From: Massilia sp. W12
Lineage (GTDB): Bacteria > Pseudomonadota > Gammaproteobacteria > Burkholderiales > Burkholderiaceae_D
DNA: 64,000 bases
NCBI RefSeq assembly: GCF_037300705.1
Contig: NZ_CP147776.1
Coordinates: 1,860,001 to 1,924,000 of the forward strand
Direction: 5' to 3'
Both the position numbers and the translations under genes were made by a program. The notes under the pieces were generated by a model that was not told the DNA's origin, made no database searches, and saw only the letters and a program-made list of their open reading frames with translations. Of this stretch, positions 59,967 through 64,000 are shown one piece after another. How positions within the stretch are numbered: the stretch's first letter is position 1; each line of letters opens with the position of its first letter.

Positions 59967-59987
59967 GCGCAGCTCGACCCAGTCACC
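59967..59987. repeat. 21-bp direct repeat, copy 2
   Basis: Exact copy of 3573-3593 in the same orientation. Its last base is the base before the dnaB-like remnant begins, so it marks a recombination junction. See copy 1 for alternatives. Confidence 0.45.
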
Positions 59988-60161
59988 TGGCGAACTGCAG
60001 ATGTTAGCGGCGCGGCCAAAGATGGGCAAGACCGCCTTGGCGATGCAAATCGCAGCACATGTGGCGCAAAGCCAGATTGGAAAAGCAGCGCCACGGCTTG
60101 TCGCTGCTGGTGATTGATTACCTTCAACTGCTGTCAGCTGTTGGGGAAACGCGCAATGCGC
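59988..60161 (+). pseudogene. Deleted fragment of a dnaB-type helicase gene
   Basis: 59988-60075 matches 7258-7345 of the dnaB gene in this window and 60071-60161 matches 7562-7652, with only a handful of base changes. The first block covers the Walker A region and the second the Walker B region. The missing 221 bases lie between two GCCAG pentamers, one of which remains at the joint, as expected for deletion at a short repeat; the deletion is not a multiple of three and breaks the frame. The fragment is a relic of a second, closely related replication module. Confidence 0.9.
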
Positions 60162-60472
60162 TTGATGTACTGACCGAACTGGAGGCATTAGCCCCGCATG
60201 CTCCGCGCATTTTGTTAGCAAGTGGAAAGCTGGCGGGGGAAGGTTTTGATCATCCACCGCTTGATACCCTGGTGCTGGCCATGCCGATATCCTGGAAAGG
60301 CTCCTTGCAACAGTATGCCGGGCGTTTGCACCGGACACATGCCAACAAAACAGCAGTGCGCATTATTGACTTTGTGGATACCGGGCATCCGGCATTGTTG
60401 CGCATGTGGGAAAAACGCCAGCGCGGATATAAGGCAATGGGATATCGGCTGGAGGCGGATTGTCAACCATGA
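60162..60472 (+). pseudogene. C-terminal fragment of a superfamily 2 helicase
   Basis: Directly fused to the dnaB remnant is the C-terminal part of a type III/Res-like helicase: ILLASGKLAGEGFDHPPLDT, LVLAMPISWKGSLQQYAGRL and HRTHANKTAVRIIDFVD, ending KRQRGYKAMGYRLEAD. These are motifs V and VI of the helicase core. The N-terminal lobe with the ATP site is missing. Because the fused frame stays open from 60059 to 60472, it could still be translated, but a folded helicase is unlikely. Confidence 0.85.
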
Positions 60473-60606
60473 TGCCTCAACAAATTCCGGCAGAGGCAGG
60501 TACTGCAGTACGGGTTTGTTTCGTAGCAATCAGCAACAACCGCACCGGCATGTCGATTCGGTGAAACTGTTCAGGCTGCGCCGATTTATGCTCAGCTAAG
60601 CCCGGC

Positions 60607-61476
60607 TCACGCCTCCCGCAAGCCCGCAATCTGCTCCACCGCCAAACCCGAAAGCGCCGCAATTTGCGCATCCGCCAAGCCCATCGCAATCGCTGCCCGC
60701 GCCACCTCCACCGCCTTTTGTTGCGCGCCTTCAGCAATCCCGCTTTCCTTGCCCTCGGCAAAGCCCTCATCAAACGCCGTATCGGTCACATTCTTCATAT
60801 CCCGATAGATTTTCAAGCTGTTTTCATACGCCAGCCGCTCATCCGGCGGCAGTTTAACCACTTCGGCAATCTGAAAAAGTTTGTTGAAAACAATCTCATG
60901 CCAGCGCGGCGGCATTTCTTGCAGTTTGGGCAAATTGCGGAACAGATAGAGCCAGCGCTCCAGCACCGAATCCAACTCGTTCAAAGTCTTATTGAAATTC
61001 GGCAAGGTCAGATAGATGAAAGTGAGCTTGTCGTAAAACACGGCATTGTGTTGGTTTTTCAGCTTGACAGTATGCAGCACGTCTTGTTTGTCATCGTCAT
61101 CAAAAACGAAGTCCAACACGCCGATGGAATACACTGCCGACAGGCGATAATCCCAGCTTCCCCCCTGTACCGCCTGCTGCTGAATCGGAAAGCTCGCGTA
61201 ATACACACTGCGGTCTTTAAACCAATTTTGCTTGGCCTTTTGCACTTCCACAATAAACGACGTGCCATCCTGCGCCCTGCAGTGCAAATCCATCACTGCG
61301 CGCCGTTCGGCAACGGATACCCCTTGCCACTCGCTGCGCGAATATTCCAAATCGGCAATCTGGTGCTTGGCCGGCAGCAGGGAGTTCAAAAAACTGATCA
61401 GCAAGTCCTTGTTCGGCTCTTCGCCAAACACTTTTTTAAAGCCGTAGTCGGTCAGTAAATTGATGTACTTTTCCAT
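60607..61476 (-). CDS. Rpn-family recombination-promoting nuclease / PDDEXK_2 transposase-like
   Basis: A 289-residue PD-(D/E)XK protein. The N-terminus MEKYINLLTDYGFKKVFGEE is typical of the Rpn/YhgA-like group. The catalytic pattern is AVMDLHCRAQDGTSFIVEVQ followed by KAKQNW, giving D-x(n)-ExQxxK. FKDRSVYYASFPIQQQ and SAVYSIGVLDFVF are conserved helices and strands. The C-terminal tail has the family's repetitive EGFAEGKESGIAEGA segment. The ATG at 61476 has GAGAGGTG just before it; the frame is open to 61578. These enzymes promote RecA-independent recombination and some act in phage defence. Confidence 0.9.
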   Translation of the reverse strand: MEKYINLLTDYGFKKVFGEEPNKDLLISFLNSLLPAKHQIADLEYSRSEWQGVSVAERRAVMDLHCRAQDGTSFIVEVQKAKQNWFKDRSVYYASFPIQQQAVQGGSWDYRLSAVYSIGVLDFVFDDDDKQDVLHTVKLKNQHNAVFYDKLTFIYLTLPNFNKTLNELDSVLERWLYLFRNLPKLQEMPPRWHEIVFNKLFQIAEVVKLPPDERLAYENSLKIYRDMKNVTDTAFDEGFAEGKESGIAEGAQQKAVEVARAAIAMGLADAQIAALSGLAVEQIAGLREA

Positions 61477-61599
61477 GATGCACCTCTCTGGGCGCGATTG
61501 TAGCATTCTGCGCCGCTGAGAAAAAAGTGCAGCCCCCGCCCAGATTTGCATTTCCCTTTCTTCTATCTCCCGCGTCAATCAACGCCACGGGAGAAAATC

Positions 61600-62019
61600 A
61601 TGTCCACCACCCTTTGCCAAATGACGGCGCAATTTGTGCATCCTGCAGCAGAAGCCGACCTGATGCGTGCTTTGTCCTGCGCCTTGGCGCGCTTTTTAGC
61701 GCTGTATGTGCGCCATACCCCCAAGCTTGGCTGGGACTTGGCGCAGATTGATGTTTGCCTGAGTCCAGCCAACCAGGCCGGCGCCAATGCCTGGCTGGCC
61801 TTGCCGCCTGCGCAACGCGCTGCGCTGCTGAAACAAACCTTGGCGCAACAGGTATTTGTGCGCTGTCACCAGCCGCAATTGCGCTTTTGCAGCAGCCTTC
61901 CGGCTAACCCGGAGCGCAGTATTCGCGTGTATTTGCCAGGCAAACAAGGCGGTTGCGAATGGCAGTTTGAGTTTCCCGGCGATTTTTGTTATTTGCCCCA
62001 GGCGGATGCGGTCAAATAA
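61600..62019 (+). CDS. Hypothetical protein (139 aa)
   Basis: A small soluble protein of unknown family. Start at 61600 has GGGAG seven bases upstream; an in-frame ATG at 61546 lacks support. The N-terminal half is helical (AAEADLMRALSCALARFLAL), the middle is Ala/Gln rich and the C-terminus is beta-like with SIRVYLPGKQGGCEWQFEFP. No signal peptide or catalytic motif. It is divergent from the Rpn-type gene and 260 bases before the TPR genes. Confidence 0.6.
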   Translation: MSTTLCQMTAQFVHPAAEADLMRALSCALARFLALYVRHTPKLGWDLAQIDVCLSPANQAGANAWLALPPAQRAALLKQTLAQQVFVRCHQPQLRFCSSLPANPERSIRVYLPGKQGGCEWQFEFPGDFCYLPQADAVK

Positions 62020-62201
62020 GGGGCGCGCTTTTCAGCCTTGCCCTGGCCCCTGTGCTGACCACGCAAACCAGCCGACCGGCACAGCCAGGGCAGGCAGGAT
62101 TAACTGTGGTAAGCACGCATCATCCACAACCAACTGGCGATGATATTTCATGCAAGCGGCTTGTGCTGTGCTAAGGTTTTAGCGCTGCTTTTGCCTGATG
62201 C

Positions 62202-62223
62202 GCTTGGCGGCATGCCGCCAAGC
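62202..62223. promoter_or_regulatory. Perfect 22-bp palindrome
   Basis: Two eleven-base arms, GCTTGGCGGCA and its complement, meet without a spacer, 56 bases before the first TPR gene. No T-run follows. It could be a dimeric-protein operator or a cruciform-forming site. Confidence 0.5.
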
Positions 62224-62278
62224 AGTCTGCAAAATCGTATCGTCTTGTTTCGCTGAGTTGCTGAAAAAAGGATTGTTC

Positions 62279-63385
62279 ATGCGCACATTCCAATCAAAAT
62301 GCCTGGCCCTCTTGCTGGCATGCAGCCTAAGCGCGGCGGCCCAAGCCGAGCCGATTGTATTATCCGGCGTGTTGTTGCAAGAAACGGAAGACGGTCAGCC
62401 CTATGCCGGTTTGCTGGTGAGCGCGCATGGCGGCGTCAACAGCAAGAGCGATTCCAAGGGGAATTTCCAAATGGTGTTCAACCCGGAATATAGCGGGCAG
62501 GAAGGCAATTTGCTGGTGAATTATCCCAATGGCTGGAAGGTGATGTTTTCAGTGATGTTGAAATACAAGCTGCTGCCGAATGGCGCAAAAAATCAAATCA
62601 TCGCTTGCCCGGTGGCGCGTTGCGATGCCTTGCGCAAGACCTATTTAACGCAGAAAAATCTGGTGATTGTGGATAAGCGCTTCAAAGAAAGGCTGGCTGC
62701 GCTGAAAAATAAAGTGGGCGTGAAGCAGGAAGAAATCGCCCAGTTAGAGGCCGAACTGGCCAAAGAACGCTTGCGGGCGCAGGACTTGGCGGAGCAGTTC
62801 GCACGGCTGGCGGAAGGCGAAGTCAGTTGGCAGTATCGGCAGGCCTGGGATTTGTATTTGAAGGGCGAAATAAAACAGGCGCTGGAAGTATTGAGTGAAT
62901 CGGTGCTGGAGCAGGTGGAGGCGGCGGAAAAACGCAGGCAGAAAGAAGCGCAGCAGGAATTTGAAAATAGCTGGCTCTTGCGCGCGAATTTGGCCGATTC
63001 CGAGGGCGATGTTGAAGCGGCGGAACGGGCCTATGCCAAGGCGCTGGAGGTGGCGCCGCAGTCGCCGGATGCATGGTTGAAATATGCGGCTTTTCAACAA
63101 AAAATGCAGCGTTTCGCGCTGGCGCGCAAGGGCTATGAAGAAGCCTTGAAACTGCGCCGCGAACTGGCGCAAAGCGAGCCGCTAACGCATTTGCCGAATC
63201 TGGCAGACACGTTGCTGGCTTTAGGTCAGTTAAATTTGGCCGAAAACCGAAGCAATGAAGCAAAAAAATTGCTGAGCGAAGCATTGGCAATCTTGCAAAA
63301 ACTCGCAGCGACTGACGCAAAGCCATATGCCGGGAAAATCAAACAAATCCAATCCACCCTCCAACAACTGCCAAAAAACCAGTAA
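62279..63385 (+). CDS. Secreted TPR protein, paralog 1
   Basis: A 368-residue exported protein. Signal peptide MRTFQSKCLALLLACSLSAA ends at AQA. Residues 25-130 form a beta domain with a carboxypeptidase-regulatory-like turn (SAHGGVNSKSDSKGNFQM) and a conserved cysteine pair, CPVARCDALRK. A coiled coil (about 140-190) and TPR-like helices (GDVEAAERAYAKALEVAPQS; FALARKGYEEALKLRRELA) follow. The start at 62279 has AAAGGA upstream; the frame is open to 62198. The next gene is a close paralog. Likely a periplasmic or surface scaffold; the partner is unknown. Confidence 0.82.
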   Translation: MRTFQSKCLALLLACSLSAAAQAEPIVLSGVLLQETEDGQPYAGLLVSAHGGVNSKSDSKGNFQMVFNPEYSGQEGNLLVNYPNGWKVMFSVMLKYKLLPNGAKNQIIACPVARCDALRKTYLTQKNLVIVDKRFKERLAALKNKVGVKQEEIAQLEAELAKERLRAQDLAEQFARLAEGEVSWQYRQAWDLYLKGEIKQALEVLSESVLEQVEAAEKRRQKEAQQEFENSWLLRANLADSEGDVEAAERAYAKALEVAPQSPDAWLKYAAFQQKMQRFALARKGYEEALKLRRELAQSEPLTHLPNLADTLLALGQLNLAENRSNEAKKLLSEALAILQKLAATDAKPYAGKIKQIQSTLQQLPKNQ

Positions 63386-63467
63386 ACAGCCGTCGCGCCC
63401 CGGCTGGCATGCACCCAGCCGCACAAGATCGGCTGGTTTCGCGCTAACGCTAAAGAAAGGATTTGCA

Positions 63468-64000
63468 ATGCCTACATTTCAATCAACATGCATGGCACTG
63501 CTGCTGGCAAGTTGCTTTGGCGCGGCGGCGCAAGCCGAGTCACTTTTTTTATCCGGCGCTTTGTTGAAAGAGGAGGAAGGCGGCAAGCCGCATCCGGGCC
63601 TGTTGGTCAGCGCGCATGGCGGCGTCAACGGCAAGAGCGATTCGGTGGGGCGATTTCAAATGGCTTTCGATGCCGGGCTGCAAGGGCAGGAAGGCAATTT
63701 GGTAGTGGACTACCCCAAAGATTGGAAGGTGATGTTTTCGGTGATGTTGAAATACAAACTGCTGCCGAAAGCGCCGGAAAACCATGTCATCGCCTGCCCG
63801 GTGGCGCGCTGCGATGCTTTGCGCAAAGAATACTTGACGCAAAAAAATTGGGTAATTGTGGATAAGCGCTACGAGGAAAAGCGGCTTGCCTTGGAAAAAA
63901 AGGTGGGGGTAAAGCAGGAAGAAATTGCGCAATTACAGTGGGAACTGGCCAAAGAGCGGGAGCGGGTGAAAGACCTGGCGGAACAATTTGCCCGCTTGGC
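63468..64000 (+). CDS. Secreted TPR protein, paralog 2, partial
   Basis: Starts MPTFQSTCMALLLASCFGAA with a signal peptide, preceded by AAAGAAAGG, and runs off the window. Over the visible 177 residues it follows paralog 1 almost residue for residue (LVSAHGGVNGKSDSVGRFQM, KVMFSVMLKYKLLPK, CPVARCDALRKEYLTQKNW, VGVKQEEIAQLQWELAKERE). Differences are spread evenly, indicating a tandem duplication that is not very recent. The TPR part lies beyond the edge. Confidence 0.85.
   Translation, partial: MPTFQSTCMALLLASCFGAAAQAESLFLSGALLKEEEGGKPHPGLLVSAHGGVNGKSDSVGRFQMAFDAGLQGQEGNLVVDYPKDWKVMFSVMLKYKLLPKAPENHVIACPVARCDALRKEYLTQKNWVIVDKRYEEKRLALEKKVGVKQEEIAQLQWELAKERERVKDLAEQFARL

Noticed and set aside
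1-64000. tRNA or rRNA genes, including a tRNA attachment site by the integrase
   Set aside because: I looked for cloverleaf-like ends and conserved T-loop sequence near 3.5 kb and 60 kb by eye and saw none; a covariance search would be needed to exclude them fully.

Overview
The window looks like chromosomal DNA of a GC-rich betaproteobacterium, perhaps Burkholderiales or Neisseriales. That guess rests on codon habit, the PEP-CTERM-type protein, the SymE-like toxin gene and the general gene style; no rRNA or tRNA gene is visible to fix it. Large accessory regions fill most of the 64 kb, and several have visibly lower GC than their surroundings.

Left edge (1-3.6 kb): a minus-strand molybdenum-enzyme maturation cluster (XdhC-like, MocA-like cytidylyltransferase, 2Fe-2S subunit running off the window), a hypothetical protein and a small phosphatase-like protein. 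A P4-type tyrosine integrase (3.7-5.0 kb) then opens an apparent mobile island. It is followed by a repeat-rich gap, a phage O-like replication initiator and a DnaB-type helicase (5.4-8.1 kb).

8.3-25.5 kb: a tightly coupled plus-strand operon, with ATGA or TAATG overlaps between most of the first six genes. It encodes a WYL regulator of the BrxR/CapW type, a giant DUF1998 helicase (DruE/MrfA-like), a SNF2 helicase (DrmD-like), an Eco57I-like adenine methylase, a RecF-like ATPase, a small possible PD-(D/E)XK protein, a degenerate PLD-like protein and an HNH nuclease. It resembles DISARM and Druantia in parts but matches neither canonical layout.

25.7-45.2 kb: a minus-strand operon that reads as a self-contained export system. 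First comes a 4349-residue surface protein with an N-terminal LEPR-XLL motif, a haloperoxidase-like domain, a beta-propeller and nine beta-rich repeats. It is followed by a PEP-CTERM-like protein, a GAF-HlyD adaptor, a PqqD-M50-HlyD membrane protein and a SecA-like ATPase lacking the C-terminal SecA domains. A possible regulator with a helical repeat region lies divergently (45.9-47.4 kb). I regard this as the best candidate for an under-described system.

47.5-58.1 kb: a Sec-exported Rhs protein with seven near-identical 270-bp IPT/TIG repeats and a C-terminal GIY-YIG nuclease tip, followed by a secreted FnIII/LamG/RCC1 protein with a long Thr-Pro linker. No conventional immunity gene follows.

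58.1-64 kb: decayed mobile DNA. It holds a structured leader, a frameshifted symE, a small gene with a strong terminator, a deleted copy of part of this window's own dnaB fused to a helicase C-terminus, an Rpn-type nuclease, a hypothetical gene and two tandem secreted TPR paralogs. A 21-bp exact repeat lies beside the integrase (3.57 kb) and at the edge of the dnaB remnant (59.97 kb), which may mark the limits of a 56-kb element.
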